A DNA stretch of 8,454 nt. It comes from an uncultured Clostridia bacterium (GTDB taxonomy: Bacteria > Bacillota > Clostridia > Oscillospirales > Acutalibacteraceae). Location of the stretch: NCBI GenBank assembly GCA_945875045.1, contig CAMCIX010000050.1:1-8454 (forward strand). The letters are read 5' to 3'. Positions 1 through 8,381 of this stretch are shown piece by piece. The translations under genes and the position numbers were made by a program. The notes under the pieces are model-generated. The model did no database searches. It saw nothing but the letters and a program-made list of their open reading frames with translations, and was not told the origin of the DNA. Within the stretch, counting starts at the first letter, position 1. The number at the start of each line of letters is the position of its first letter.

Positions 1-48
1 TCTACACACTGCATATCGTCGGCAGCGTCAGATGTGTATAAGAGACAG
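1..48 (+). other. Untrimmed Illumina Nextera adapter (not genomic)
   Basis: These bases match the Nextera P5-side adapter piece by piece: 1-7 is the end of the P5 flow-cell sequence (TCTACAC), 8-15 is ACTGCATA, which I recognise as i5 index S506, 16-29 is the Read 1 tail (TCGTCGGCAGCGTC), and 30-48 is the 19-bp transposon mosaic end AGATGTGTATAAGAGACAG. The order and junctions are exact, so chance is excluded. Genomic sequence begins at 49. The adapter puts a TAA (39-41) in frame with the hydrolase gene that follows, so a gene caller is pushed to a false downstream start. The mosaic end is here a library-preparation artefact and not evidence of a natural Tn5 insertion. Confidence 0.98.
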
Positions 49-50
49 CT

Positions 51-563
51 GCCCCCTTTACGTTCGATACCTTTGCGGAGGATTTAAAGGGATTGCTTGA
101 CTCCCTTAACATCAAAAAAGCTGTTATTTTAGGCTTTTCGGACGGCGGAAACATTGCCCTTTTATTTACCCTTAAATACCCCGAATATGTCGAAAAGCTT
201 ATCTTAAACAGCGCGAATTTATACCCGTCGGGTCTTAAAAGGTCCTTTTTGATTTCGGTCAGACTTCTTTATGCCGCAACCTGTATTATTTCACCTTTTA
301 ACAAAAATGCGGCAAGAAAAAAGGAGCTCTTAGCCCTTATGGCGAAACAGCCCGATATTACACTGGAGGAACTAAGCGCAATTAAATGCCCCACCCTTGT
401 TATCGCGGGAACCCTTGACCTGATAACAAAAAAACACACCCGCCTTATCGCCGATTCGATAGACGGCGCTTTGCTCTGCTTTATAAACGGAAACCACGCC
501 GCGGCGCAGACCAACAGCGTGGAATTTAACAAAACCGTAGAGCGGTTTCTTGAAGCAACGTAA
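51..563 (+). CDS. Alpha/beta-fold hydrolase, 5'-truncated by the contig end
   Basis: The visible 170 codons are the C-terminal two thirds of an alpha/beta-hydrolase-fold protein, a family of mostly cytoplasmic esterases, lipases and related enzymes; the substrate cannot be told. The frame is open from the first genomic bases (APFTFDTFAEDLKGLL...), which fits the helix that normally precedes the nucleophile strand. All three triad residues are visible: Ser in the elbow GFSDGG (fragment residue 30, bases 138-140), Asp in AGTLDLI (residue 123, 417-419) and His in NGNHAA (residue 149, 495-497). The lid between strand 6 and the acid is short, with a hydrophobic stretch around SFLISVRLLYAATCII. By family length, roughly 60-70 N-terminal residues including the oxyanion HG motif are missing. 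A TTG at 93 can be read as a start (156 aa) but cuts into the fold and is not a credible start. The gene converges on rpoC and ends with TAA. No membrane anchor is seen. Family call strong, function unknown. Confidence 0.88.
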   Translation, partial: APFTFDTFAEDLKGLLDSLNIKKAVILGFSDGGNIALLFTLKYPEYVEKLILNSANLYPSGLKRSFLISVRLLYAATCIISPFNKNAARKKELLALMAKQPDITLEELSAIKCPTLVIAGTLDLITKKHTRLIADSIDGALLCFINGNHAAAQTNSVEFNKTVERFLEAT

Positions 564-586
564 ATTAACAATGTATATTCGTTCGG

Positions 587-621
587 TCTAACATCTAACG
601 TCTATAATCTAATGTCTAACT
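587..621. repeat. Degenerate 7-bp tandem repeat, five copies
   Basis: Five consecutive heptamers with exact 7-bp spacing: TCTAACA (587), TCTAACG (594), TCTATAA (601), TCTAATG (608), TCTAACT (615). The TCTA core is invariant and positions 5-7 vary; the consensus is TCTAAYR. The array lies between the hydrolase stop (563) and the rpoC terminator, in non-coding DNA. No dyad or protein-binding signature is obvious. It could be slipped-strand microsatellite DNA or one instance of a dispersed intergenic repeat family; the window shows only one array. Confidence 0.75.
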
Positions 622-655
622 TCGTATGCGCGACCATCGGTTGTCCGTTATATCA

Positions 656-695
656 AGTAAAAATGACTGCCTCACTTGCCGTGAGACAGTCATTT
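656..695 (-). terminator. Intrinsic terminator of rpoBC
   Basis: In the minus-strand transcript, bases 695-681 and 675-661 form a 15-bp stem (AAATGACTGTCTCAC with GTGAGGCAGTCATTT) around a GGCAA loop, followed by U-rich sequence (five U at 663-659, partly within the stem base, then ACUU). One internal pair is G-U in this direction but becomes a C-A mismatch in the plus-strand transcript, so the hairpin is better suited to stop rpoC transcription, whose stop codon lies about 15 bp before the stem. It may also stop the converging hydrolase transcript, though the plus-strand tail (TTTATAGTTTATAG) is a weaker U-tract. Confidence 0.88.
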
Positions 696-710
696 ATAGT
701 TTATAGATTA

Positions 711-3700
711 TTATTCAGCAAGAGCTGATTCAGCCGTTTCCTCGGTTACGTCTACAAACAAACCGTCCTCGCCCTCCGACTCGGATTTTTCCTCCTCGTC
801 ATAGGCGGCGGGATTTATCTCCTCGCAACGCATACCTGTTCCCGCGGGAACAAGCTTACCGATAATAACATTTTCCTTAAGACCGAACAGCGGGTCAACC
901 TTGCCCTTAATAGCCGCCTCGGTGAGAACGCGTGTAGTCTCCTGGAAGGACGCGGCGGACAGGAAGGATTCTGTCGCCAAAGACGCCTTGGTAATACCGA
1001 GCAAGGTCGCGCGGTAGGTGGCTTTGGTAAGCCCCTCCTCACCCGCGTCGATTCTCTCCTGAACCTTGGCGTTCGCGTCGGCGATTTCCTTATATTCGTA
1101 GCTTACGTTCTGCAACAGGTCTGTCGAGCCTGCGTCTGTAACGCGGAGCTTTCTCATCATCTGACGGACAATGACCTCGATATGCTTATCGTTAATGTCA
1201 ACACCCTGAGTACGGTAGGCGTTCTGAATTTCGGCGATGATATATTCCTCAACAGCCTCGGGTCCCTGCGCCTCCAAAATATCCTGCGGATACTTAGCGC
1301 CCGGAATCAGCATATCGCCCGCCTTGACCTCGTCGCCGTCCTTAACAAGACAGCGTATACCGTAAGGAATAGTAACCTTTTCCTCGGTCTTAAGCTCGTC
1401 GTTGGTGATAATGATAACGTTGCTCTTCTTTTCCTCGGCTATGCGGACTCTGCCGTCGATTTTAGCGATAAGGGCGCATCTCTTAGGACGTCTTGCCTCG
1501 AACAGCTCCTCAACACGGGGAAGACCCTGTGTAATATCCTCGGCGCTGGCGATACCGCCCGTGTGGAAGGTACGCATTGTAAGCTGTGTACCGGGTTCGC
1601 CGATTGACTGGGCGGCGACAATACCGACAGCCTCGCCGATTGTAACAGGCTTGCTTGTCGCAAGGTTTCTGCCGTAGCACTTCTTGCATACGCCGTGGTG
1701 GCTGTGGCAGGTAAGAACCGAGCGAATCTCGATTCGGGTAATGCCCGCGTCGACAATCTTTTTAGCACCCTCGCCCGTAATCATATCCTCGTGCGACCAG
1801 ATAACCTCGCCCGTTTCGGGGTGAACAGCGTCGTGTAAGAGGTATCTGCCCTCCAGACGTTCCTCAAGGGGCTCCAGGATATGGTTGCCGTCCTTAATAT
1901 CGAATACTGTAAGACCTTCCTCGGTACCGCAGTCGTCCTCGCGGACAATAACGTCCTGAGCAACGTCAACAAGACGGCGGGTAAGATAACCCGAGTCGGC
2001 GGTACGTAGCGCGGTATCGGCAAGTCCCTTACGCGCGCCGCGGGAGGAGATAAAGTACTCAAGTACGTTAAGACCCTCACGGTAGTTAGCACGGATAGGA
2101 ACCTCAATTACCTTACCTGCGGTATTAGCGATAAGTCCGCGCATTCCAGCGAGCTGTCTAATCTGGCTCATAGATCCGCGTGCGCCCGAGTCCGCCATCA
2201 TAAATATGGGGTTGAACTCGTCAAGGTTGCCCTTAAGGGCGTCGGCAACGTCCTCGGTAGCCTTGTTCCATATCTCAATAATATGGCGGCTGCGCTCCTC
2301 GTTGCTTATAAGACCTCTGCGATAATCGCGTGTTACGCGGTCGATTTGATTTTCAGCCTCGGCAAGAATATCCTTTTTAGCGGGCGGAATTACCGCGTCG
2401 ATAACCGCGACGGTTATAGCGCCCTTAGTGGAATACTTAAAGCCGGTAGCCTTAATATTATCGAGCACAATTGAGGATTCGCTTGTGCCGTGGATTGTGA
2501 TACAGCGGTCGATAATTTTACCCAACTGCTTTTTGCCGACCTTATTCTGAACAATATCGTCATTGCTCTCGATAAAGTTGGTCTCGGGATTTTTGACCGT
2601 AAAGGTCCATTCAAGATCCAGCTTATGGGCGGGATCGCTTCTGTCAACAAAGCCTAAATCCTGCGGAATCGACTCGTTGAAGATTATAAAGCCGACGGTA
2701 CACCAAACAAGGCCGCTTTCGCCCTCGGCATTTGTCATACGAACCCTGATGGGGGCGTGAAGACCGACAACATCGTCGTTATATGCCATAACTGCCTCAT
2801 TTTTATCCCTAAATACCTTGTTTGCGCCCTTTTCGTCCGACTTAACAAGGGTAAGATAATACGAGCCGAGAACCATATCCTGGGTAGGAACGGTAACAGG
2901 CTTACCGTCTGACGGCTTTAAGAGGTTGTTGGCGGCAAGCATTAGGAAGCGAGCCTCCGCCTGAGCCTCCGCCGACAGCGGAACGTGAACCGCCATCTGG
3001 TCGCCGTCGAAGTCGGCGTTATAAGCGGTACAAACCAGCGGGTGGAGCTTTAACGCCTTACCCTCAACCAGTACCGGCTCGAACGCCTGAATACCTAATC
3101 TGTGAAGCGTAGGCGCACGGTTAAGCAGTACAGGGTGCTCCTTAATCACGGTCTCAAGCGCGTCCCAAACCTCGTTTGAAGCACGCTCAACCATCTTCCT
3201 TGCCGACTTGATATTTGTAACAGCCTTAGTTTCAACAAGGCGTTTCATAACAAAGGGCTTGAAAAGCTCCAGTGCCATTTCCTTAGGAAGACCGCACTGG
3301 TACATTTTAAGCTCCGGTCCTACAACGATAACCGAACGTCCCGAATAGTCGACGCGCTTACCGAGCAGGTTCTGACGGAAGCGTCCCTGCTTACCCTTAA
3401 GCATATCCGAAAGGGATTTAAGCGGACGGTTGTTAGGTCCTGTAACAGGCTTGCCGCGCCTGCCGTTATCTATAAGGGCGTCCACCGCCTCTTGAAGCAT
3501 ACGCTTCTCGTTGCGGACGATTATATCGGGGGCTCTAAGCTCCAAAAGTCTTTTAAGACGGTTGTTACGGTTGATAACACGTCTGTAAAGGTCGTTTAAA
3601 TCGCTTGTGGCGAAACGTCCGCCGTCAAGCTGAACCATAGGACGAAGATCGGGCGGAATTACGGGGATAACATCAAGAATCATCCACTCGGGACGGTTGC

Positions 3701-4355
3701 CCGACTGCCTGAAGGCTTCAAGTACCTCAAGGCGCTTTAAAATACGGATGCTCTTCTGACCCGTCGCGTCCTCGAGCTCCTTGCGAAGCTCGTCGCAGGT
3801 TTTGTCAAGGTCGATTTCGCAAAGAAGCTTTTTAATAGCCTCTGCGCCCATTCCCGCCTCGAAATCGTCCTCATATTTTTCGCGCATATCGCGGTACTGC
3901 TTTTCGTTTAAAAGCTGTTTTTTCTCAAGCGGGGTAGTACCGGGATCGGTTACGATATACTGCGAGAAATAAAGCACCTGTTCGAGAGCCTTAGGGGTAA
4001 TATCAAGCACCAATCCCATACGGGAGGGAATGGTCTTGAAATACCAGATGTGGGAAACAGGAGCGGCAAGCTCGATTGAACCCATACGCTCTCTTCGCAC
4101 CTTAGCGCGGGTAACCTCAACGCCGCAGCGCTCGCAGACCTTGCCCTTGTAGCGGATGCGCTTATACTTTCCGCAGTGACATTCCCAGTCCTTCTGCGGC
4201 CCGAAAATGCGCTCGCAGAAGAGACCGCCCTGCTCGGGCTTAAGGGTGCGGTAGTTAATGGTTTCAGGCTTTGTGACCTCACCGTGAGACCAGCTTCTTA
4301 TCTGTTCGGGAGACGCAAGTCCGATTTTTATTGATTCAAATTCAATTTCTGCCAT
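711..4355 (-). CDS. rpoC: DNA-directed RNA polymerase subunit beta'
   Basis: Largest subunit of the core RNA polymerase (alpha2-beta-beta'-omega). It carries the catalytic centre and much of the DNA/RNA channel. The 1214-aa product is full length for Firmicutes. In order: N-terminal zinc ribbon with Cys59, 61, 74 and 77; lid/rudder region with [20 protein letters not shown] (235-254); the absolutely conserved NADFDGDQM (446-454), whose Asp448, 450 and 452 hold the catalytic Mg2+; the secondary-channel and funnel region; the bridge helix (about 753-791, REGLNV to DSGYLTRR); the second zinc site with Cys809, 883, 890 and 893; the trigger loop (about 918-952) with Met927 and His931; and the jaw and clamp end ([35 protein letters not shown]). 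There is no large trigger-loop insertion of the enterobacterial type. The last 31 residues form an acidic tail ([14 protein letters not shown]...). ATG at 4353-4355 is preceded by GGAGGG at good spacing and matches the expected start. The gene is 12 bp behind rpoB and ends before a terminator. Confidence 0.98.
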   Translation of the reverse strand: MAEIEFESIKIGLASPEQIRSWSHGEVTKPETINYRTLKPEQGGLFCERIFGPQKDWECHCGKYKRIRYKGKVCERCGVEVTRAKVRRERMGSIELAAPVSHIWYFKTIPSRMGLVLDITPKALEQVLYFSQYIVTDPGTTPLEKKQLLNEKQYRDMREKYEDDFEAGMGAEAIKKLLCEIDLDKTCDELRKELEDATGQKSIRILKRLEVLEAFRQSGNRPEWMILDVIPVIPPDLRPMVQLDGGRFATSDLNDLYRRVINRNNRLKRLLELRAPDIIVRNEKRMLQEAVDALIDNGRRGKPVTGPNNRPLKSLSDMLKGKQGRFRQNLLGKRVDYSGRSVIVVGPELKMYQCGLPKEMALELFKPFVMKRLVETKAVTNIKSARKMVERASNEVWDALETVIKEHPVLLNRAPTLHRLGIQAFEPVLVEGKALKLHPLVCTAYNADFDGDQMAVHVPLSAEAQAEARFLMLAANNLLKPSDGKPVTVPTQDMVLGSYYLTLVKSDEKGANKVFRDKNEAVMAYNDDVVGLHAPIRVRMTNAEGESGLVWCTVGFIIFNESIPQDLGFVDRSDPAHKLDLEWTFTVKNPETNFIESNDDIVQNKVGKKQLGKIIDRCITIHGTSESSIVLDNIKATGFKYSTKGAITVAVIDAVIPPAKKDILAEAENQIDRVTRDYRRGLISNEERSRHIIEIWNKATEDVADALKGNLDEFNPIFMMADSGARGSMSQIRQLAGMRGLIANTAGKVIEVPIRANYREGLNVLEYFISSRGARKGLADTALRTADSGYLTRRLVDVAQDVIVREDDCGTEEGLTVFDIKDGNHILEPLEERLEGRYLLHDAVHPETGEVIWSHEDMITGEGAKKIVDAGITRIEIRSVLTCHSHHGVCKKCYGRNLATSKPVTIGEAVGIVAAQSIGEPGTQLTMRTFHTGGIASAEDITQGLPRVEELFEARRPKRCALIAKIDGRVRIAEEKKSNVIIITNDELKTEEKVTIPYGIRCLVKDGDEVKAGDMLIPGAKYPQDILEAQGPEAVEEYIIAEIQNAYRTQGVDINDKHIEVIVRQMMRKLRVTDAGSTDLLQNVSYEYKEIADANAKVQERIDAGEEGLTKATYRATLLGITKASLATESFLSAASFQETTRVLTEAAIKGKVDPLFGLKENVIIGKLVPAGTGMRCEEINPAAYDEEEKSESEGEDGLFVDVTEETAESALAE

Positions 4356-4360
4356 ATTTG

Positions 4361-4367
4361 CCCTCCG
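4361..4367 (-). promoter_or_regulatory. Ribosome binding site of rpoC
   Basis: CGGAGGG in the transcript, beginning directly after the rpoB TAA (4368-4370) and ending 5 nt before the rpoC ATG. The site fills most of the 12-bp intergenic gap. A ribosome finishing rpoB would cover it, so translational coupling is likely (inference). Confidence 0.9.
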
Positions 4368-7300
4368 TTACATTTCGTCGTCAAAATCGTCTTCATCAGA
4401 CGCAAATTCGTCAATCTCGTCGTCGGCGATAGCGTCGCCGTTTTCGTCCTCAAGACCGAAGCCCGTCAAATCGTCGGCAACGGTATCGTTTTCGAAATCG
4501 GTATCCCCGTCCTCGGGAATAACAGGCGAGCCGAGACCAATATCGTCGTCCTCGTCAAAGCTCTGCTGGAGGTCGATTTCCTCCTCGTCCTTGTCAAGCA
4601 CCTTAACGTCAAGACCCAAGGACTGAAGCTCCTTAATAAGAACCTTAAAGGATTCGGGTACGCCGGGCTTCGGAATGTTTTGACCCTTTACGATAGATTC
4701 GTAGGTCTTAACACGTCCTACAACATCATCCGACTTAACCGTAAGAATTTCCTGAAGTGTGTAGGCGGCGCCGTAAGCCTCAAGCGCCCAAACCTCCATT
4801 TCACCGAAACGCTGACCGCCGAACTGGGCTTTACCGCCGAGCGGCTGCTGGGTGACGAGTGAGTACGGACCTGTCGAGCGGGCGTGAATCTTATCGTCAA
4901 CCAGGTGGTGGAGCTTAAGATAGTACATATATCCGACGGTTACGGGGTTATCGAAGGGTTCGCCCGTGCGGCCGTCAAACAGCTGGGTTTTAGCGTCGCT
5001 TGTAAGCGGAATACGCGAGAAATCAAGCTTAGCGGTGTCCTTAAACTCGTAGCCCTCCGCCTTTGTGGCTTCCTCAGCCAAGCGGAAGCAGTTTCTGATG
5101 TCGTCCTCGTGCGCGCCGTCGAATACAGGCGTGCAGATATTCCAGCCGAGCGCCTTCGCGGCGTAGCCTAAGTGAACCTCAAGCACCTGACCGATATTCA
5201 TACGGGACGGAACGCCCAAGGGGTTAAGAACTATATCAAGCGGAGTGCCGTCGGGCAGGAAGGGCATATCCTCGCTCGGAAGTATGCGGGAAACAACACC
5301 CTTGTTTCCGTGACGTCCCGCCATCTTGTCTCCGACAGAAATCTTACGCTTCTGCGCGATATAGCAGCGGACAACAACGTTTACGCCGGGGCTTAATTCG
5401 GCGGAATTTTCCCTTGTGAACACCTTAACGTCAACAATAGTACCGTACTCGCCGTGGGGAACCCTTAAAGAGGTGTCTCTAACCTCGCGCGCCTTTTCAC
5501 CGAAGATTGCACGAAGCAGTCTTTCCTCGGCGGTAAGCTCGGTTTCGCCCTTGGGCGTAACCTTACCTACAAGTATATCGCCCGCGGTAACCTCGGCGCC
5601 GATACGTATAATTCCGCGCTCGTCAAGGTCTTTAAGGGCGTCCTCGCCGACGTTCGGAATATCCCTGGTAATTTCCTCGGGTCCTAATTTAGTGTCGCGC
5701 GCCTCAAGCTCGTATTCCTCAATATGAATTGAGGTGTAAATATCGTCGCGGACAAGGCGCTCGTTAATGAGAACCGCGTCCTCGTAGTTATAACCCTCCC
5801 AGGTCATAAAGCCGATAAGGGCGTTTCTGCCGAGAGAAATCTCGCCGCCGTTGGTAGCGGGACCGTCGGCTATAACCTCGTTTTCCTCAACAACCTGACC
5901 TACCGCAACGGTGGGACGCTGGTTAATACAGGTACCGTGGTTGGAGCGCAGGAACTTAATAAGCTTGTATTCGTCAATCTCGCCGTTTTTAGCGCGAATC
6001 TTAATATAATCGGCGCTTACATAGGTAACCTCGCCCGCCCGCTTTGCGAGCACGACAACGCCCGAGTCAACCGCCGCCTTATATTCCATACCGGTAGCTA
6101 CAATCGGGTTTTCGGGGCGCAGGAGCGGTACTGCCTGCTTCTGCATGTTAGAGCCCATCAGCGCACGGTTGGTATCGTCGTTCTCAAGGAAGGGAATCAT
6201 AGCCGTAGCAACCGAAACCACCATCTTAGGCGAAACGTCCATATAGTCGGCTCTTGAAGCCTCAACCTCCTGGAAGCCGTCGCGGTAACGGGCATTAACC
6301 TTCTTTTTAACAAAGAATCCGTTTTCGTCGAGCGGCTCATTAGCCTGAGCTACTACGTAATCGTCCTCTTCGTCGGCGGTCATATACTCAACCTCGTCAA
6401 GTACCCTGCCGGTTGCCTTGTCAACCTTTCTAAACGGGGTCTCGATAAAGCCGTACTTGTTAATCTTCGCAAAGGTCGCGAGATAGGAGATAAGTCCGAT
6501 GTTGGGTCCTTCAGGGGTCTCAATCGGACACATTCTGCCATAGTGGGTGTAGTGAACGTCACGCACCTCGAATGATGCGCGGTCGCGGGAAAGTCCTCCG
6601 GGACCTAACGCCGAAAGACGGCGCTTGTGGGTAAGCTCGGAGAGCGGGTTGGTCTGATCCATAAACTGGGAGAGCGGAGAGGAGCCGAAAAACTCCTTAA
6701 TAGCCGCCACAACGGGACGTATATTGATAAGGGACTGGGGCGTAATGCTGTCGGGATCCTGAGCCTGTAGGGTCATTTTCTCGCGCACTACCCTTTCCAT
6801 ACGGGAAATACCTATACGGAACTGGTTCTGCAAAAGCTCGCCTACCGAGCGGATACGGCGGTTGCCCAAATGGTCAATATCGTCGGTGTTGCCGACATTG
6901 TGGGGCAGACCTAAGAAATAGCTGACCGTCGCAAAAATATCGTCAAGGGTGATATGCTTAGGAATAAGGTCATCCGCGTGCTCTAAAATAGCCTCGCGCA
7001 GCTCCTCCTTGCCGTTAGCCGTATCAAGTATTTCCTTTAAAGCGGCAAAGGAAACCTTTTCGTTAATGCCGAGCTCGTCAAGCTCCGCCAATTCCTCGGC
7101 GGTAAAGTCGGTAAAATCAGAAAGATTTACCATACCGTTTGAAAGCACCTTAACCTCGGTAACGTTGCCCTCGTTATCCATAACGTTGACATAAGCCGAA
7201 AGCACGCCCTTACGCTCGATTTCATCGGCCAATTCGCGGGTTACGGTTACGTCCGCCTCGGCTAAAATCTCGCCGGTCATAGGGTCGATTACGGGGCGCG

Positions 7301-8186
7301 ACAGCACCGCGCCCTTAATGCGGGCGCCTATGCTTAGCTTTTTATTGTATTTATAACGTCCCACCCTTGAAATATCGTAACGGTGGGGGTCAAAGAAGAG
7401 CTGTTCAAGATAGCTCTGCGCGCCCTCAATGGTAACAGGCTCGCTCGGGCGGAGCTTCTTATAAACCTCAACAAGCGCGTCCTCAACGGTTTTGGTGTCG
7501 TCCGCCTCAAGAGTGGCGGAAAGTCTTTCGTCCTCGCCGAAAAGCTCCCTAATCTGCTCGTTAGAACCAACGCCCAAAGCGCGGATAAAGGTGGTAACGG
7601 GAAGCTTGCGGTTTTTATCGATTCTGACATAAAGCACGTCGTTAGCCGAAGTCTCGTACTCAAGCCACGCGCCGCGGTTCGGGATTATTGTGGAGGAAAA
7701 AAGCTTTTTACCGGTTTTTTCGTCGGTTTTTTCGGCATAATAAACACCGGGGGAACGGACAAGCTGAGAAACGATAGCGCGCTCCGCACCGTTGATAACG
7801 AAGGTTCCCGACTCGGTCATAAGCGGGAAATCGCCCATCGAAACCTCGCTTTCCTTAATCTCGTCCTTTTCAAGGTTGACAAGGCGCGCGGTCACCCTAA
7901 GCGGCGCCGCGTAGGTCGTATCCCTCGCCTTACATTCGGTTACATCGTATTTCGGCGTATCGTCAAGATGGTAATCGACGAAGCTTAACTGAAGATTGCC
8001 GCTGTAATCGGTAATAGCGGACATATCCCTGAAAACTTCCTTTAGACCCTCCTCGACAAACCACCTGTACGAATCCTTTTGAATTTCGATAAGATTCGGC
8101 ATATCGATGACTTCGTTGATTTTCGAGAAGGTCATTCGAGTGTTTTTACCCAGCTTGACAGGTTTAACCATTGAAGTAGGCTCCAT
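4368..8186 (-). CDS. rpoB: DNA-directed RNA polymerase subunit beta
   Basis: Second-largest subunit of core RNA polymerase; it pairs with beta' to form the active-site cleft and holds the rifamycin pocket. Landmarks: N-terminal [15 protein letters not shown] (29-43); protrusion and lobe modules with [20 protein letters not shown] (127-146); the rifampicin region [10 protein letters not shown]...KRRLSAL (501-527, bases 6606-6686), with Asp510, His520 and Ser525 at the positions where E. coli has D516, H526 and S531; RPIETPEG-type segment [16 protein letters not shown] (551-566); flap at about 890-945; [14 protein letters not shown] (952-965), with the active-site lysines 954 and 962; and the C-terminal clamp segment with [19 protein letters not shown] (1123-1141). 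The 1272 aa exceed the roughly 1190 of Bacillus beta mainly through an acidic tail at 1197-1272 (bases 4371-4598): 35 Asp/Glu and a single Lys. The first ATG (8184-8186) has its best SD 14 nt away; Met6 (8169-8171) is an alternative start, so the N-terminus could be MVKPVKLGK. Single operon with rpoC. Confidence 0.98.
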   Translation of the reverse strand: MEPTSMVKPVKLGKNTRMTFSKINEVIDMPNLIEIQKDSYRWFVEEGLKEVFRDMSAITDYSGNLQLSFVDYHLDDTPKYDVTECKARDTTYAAPLRVTARLVNLEKDEIKESEVSMGDFPLMTESGTFVINGAERAIVSQLVRSPGVYYAEKTDEKTGKKLFSSTIIPNRGAWLEYETSANDVLYVRIDKNRKLPVTTFIRALGVGSNEQIRELFGEDERLSATLEADDTKTVEDALVEVYKKLRPSEPVTIEGAQSYLEQLFFDPHRYDISRVGRYKYNKKLSIGARIKGAVLSRPVIDPMTGEILAEADVTVTRELADEIERKGVLSAYVNVMDNEGNVTEVKVLSNGMVNLSDFTDFTAEELAELDELGINEKVSFAALKEILDTANGKEELREAILEHADDLIPKHITLDDIFATVSYFLGLPHNVGNTDDIDHLGNRRIRSVGELLQNQFRIGISRMERVVREKMTLQAQDPDSITPQSLINIRPVVAAIKEFFGSSPLSQFMDQTNPLSELTHKRRLSALGPGGLSRDRASFEVRDVHYTHYGRMCPIETPEGPNIGLISYLATFAKINKYGFIETPFRKVDKATGRVLDEVEYMTADEEDDYVVAQANEPLDENGFFVKKKVNARYRDGFQEVEASRADYMDVSPKMVVSVATAMIPFLENDDTNRALMGSNMQKQAVPLLRPENPIVATGMEYKAAVDSGVVVLAKRAGEVTYVSADYIKIRAKNGEIDEYKLIKFLRSNHGTCINQRPTVAVGQVVEENEVIADGPATNGGEISLGRNALIGFMTWEGYNYEDAVLINERLVRDDIYTSIHIEEYELEARDTKLGPEEITRDIPNVGEDALKDLDERGIIRIGAEVTAGDILVGKVTPKGETELTAEERLLRAIFGEKAREVRDTSLRVPHGEYGTIVDVKVFTRENSAELSPGVNVVVRCYIAQKRKISVGDKMAGRHGNKGVVSRILPSEDMPFLPDGTPLDIVLNPLGVPSRMNIGQVLEVHLGYAAKALGWNICTPVFDGAHEDDIRNCFRLAEEATKAEGYEFKDTAKLDFSRIPLTSDAKTQLFDGRTGEPFDNPVTVGYMYYLKLHHLVDDKIHARSTGPYSLVTQQPLGGKAQFGGQRFGEMEVWALEAYGAAYTLQEILTVKSDDVVGRVKTYESIVKGQNIPKPGVPESFKVLIKELQSLGLDVKVLDKDEEEIDLQQSFDEDDDIGLGSPVIPEDGDTDFENDTVADDLTGFGLEDENGDAIADDEIDEFASDEDDFDDEM

Positions 8187-8327
8187 AGGTATACAATCAC
8201 TCCTCCATATATTTTACGGCAAAGCGCCGCAAGAGCGTCAGCGATAACGGAAACGCGCACCCGTAATTAAAGGGAAAATTATATAATAAAATATAATAGG
8301 CGCACATTACCCCATCATCATTAGTAA
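8187..8327 (-). promoter_or_regulatory. 5' leader of the rpoBC transcript
   Basis: About 140 nt lie between the predicted transcription start (about 8327) and the rpoB ATG. The first part is AT-rich and the second (about 8215-8265) is GC-richer. A long-range stem can be drawn: TTACGG (8266-8261) with CCGTAA (8219-8214), and inside it GCGC (8258-8255) with GCGC (8227-8224). The leader also holds a 36-codon open frame (8307-8197), described under findings. I see no match to a known riboswitch or ribosomal-protein binding site. Whether the leader regulates is unknown. Confidence 0.45.
8201..8206 (-). promoter_or_regulatory. Ribosome binding site of rpoB
   Basis: GGAGGA in the transcript, a strong anti-16S match, but 14 nt lie between it and the first ATG at 8186, longer than the usual 5-9. 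A second, shorter site, GGAG (8184-8181), overlaps that ATG and lies 9 nt before Met6 (8171-8169). Both starts are in the same frame and differ by five residues. Confidence 0.7.
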
Positions 8328-8333
8328 TTCATA

Positions 8334-8362
8334 ATTATATATCAAAAATAATAATAAGTCAA
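8334..8362 (-). promoter_or_regulatory. Sigma-A (housekeeping) promoter of rpoBC
   Basis: On the minus strand, -35 TTGACT (8362-8357) and -10 TATAAT (8339-8334) are separated by exactly 17 bp, only one base off the full consensus. Start of transcription is predicted near 8327-8330. Directly upstream of the -35 lies A/T-rich DNA (8363-8382, AAAAATTTTAAATAAAT type) that resembles an UP element for the alpha subunit. Its position 3' of a terminator and 5' of rpoB supports a dedicated promoter for the polymerase operon. Confidence 0.85.
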
Positions 8363-8381
8363 GCATTTATTTAAAATTTTT

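Noticed and set aside
30..48. Tn5 mosaic end as a natural transposon boundary
   Set aside because: It is joined exactly to the Nextera Read 1 tail, an i5 index and the P5 end, so it comes from library preparation.
693..706. TTTATAG doublet as part of the 7-bp repeat array
   Set aside because: Only two copies, a different core, and it overlaps the terminator tail; mentioned only as a curiosity.
7383..7988. Long open frame (201 codons, ATG start) on the plus strand inside rpoB
   Set aside because: It is antisense to conserved beta coding sequence, shows no recognisable domain, and arises from the codon bias of the minus-strand gene. The other plus-strand frames within rpoB and rpoC were rejected for the same reason.
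711..8186. Intein, frameshift or insertion in rpoC or rpoB
   Set aside because: Both frames are continuous, with all family motifs in the expected order and at normal spacing.
8281..8298. Second promoter (-10 like TATAAT in the AT-rich stretch of the leader)
   Set aside because: No acceptable -35 hexamer lies 16-18 bp upstream; AT-richness alone explains the match.
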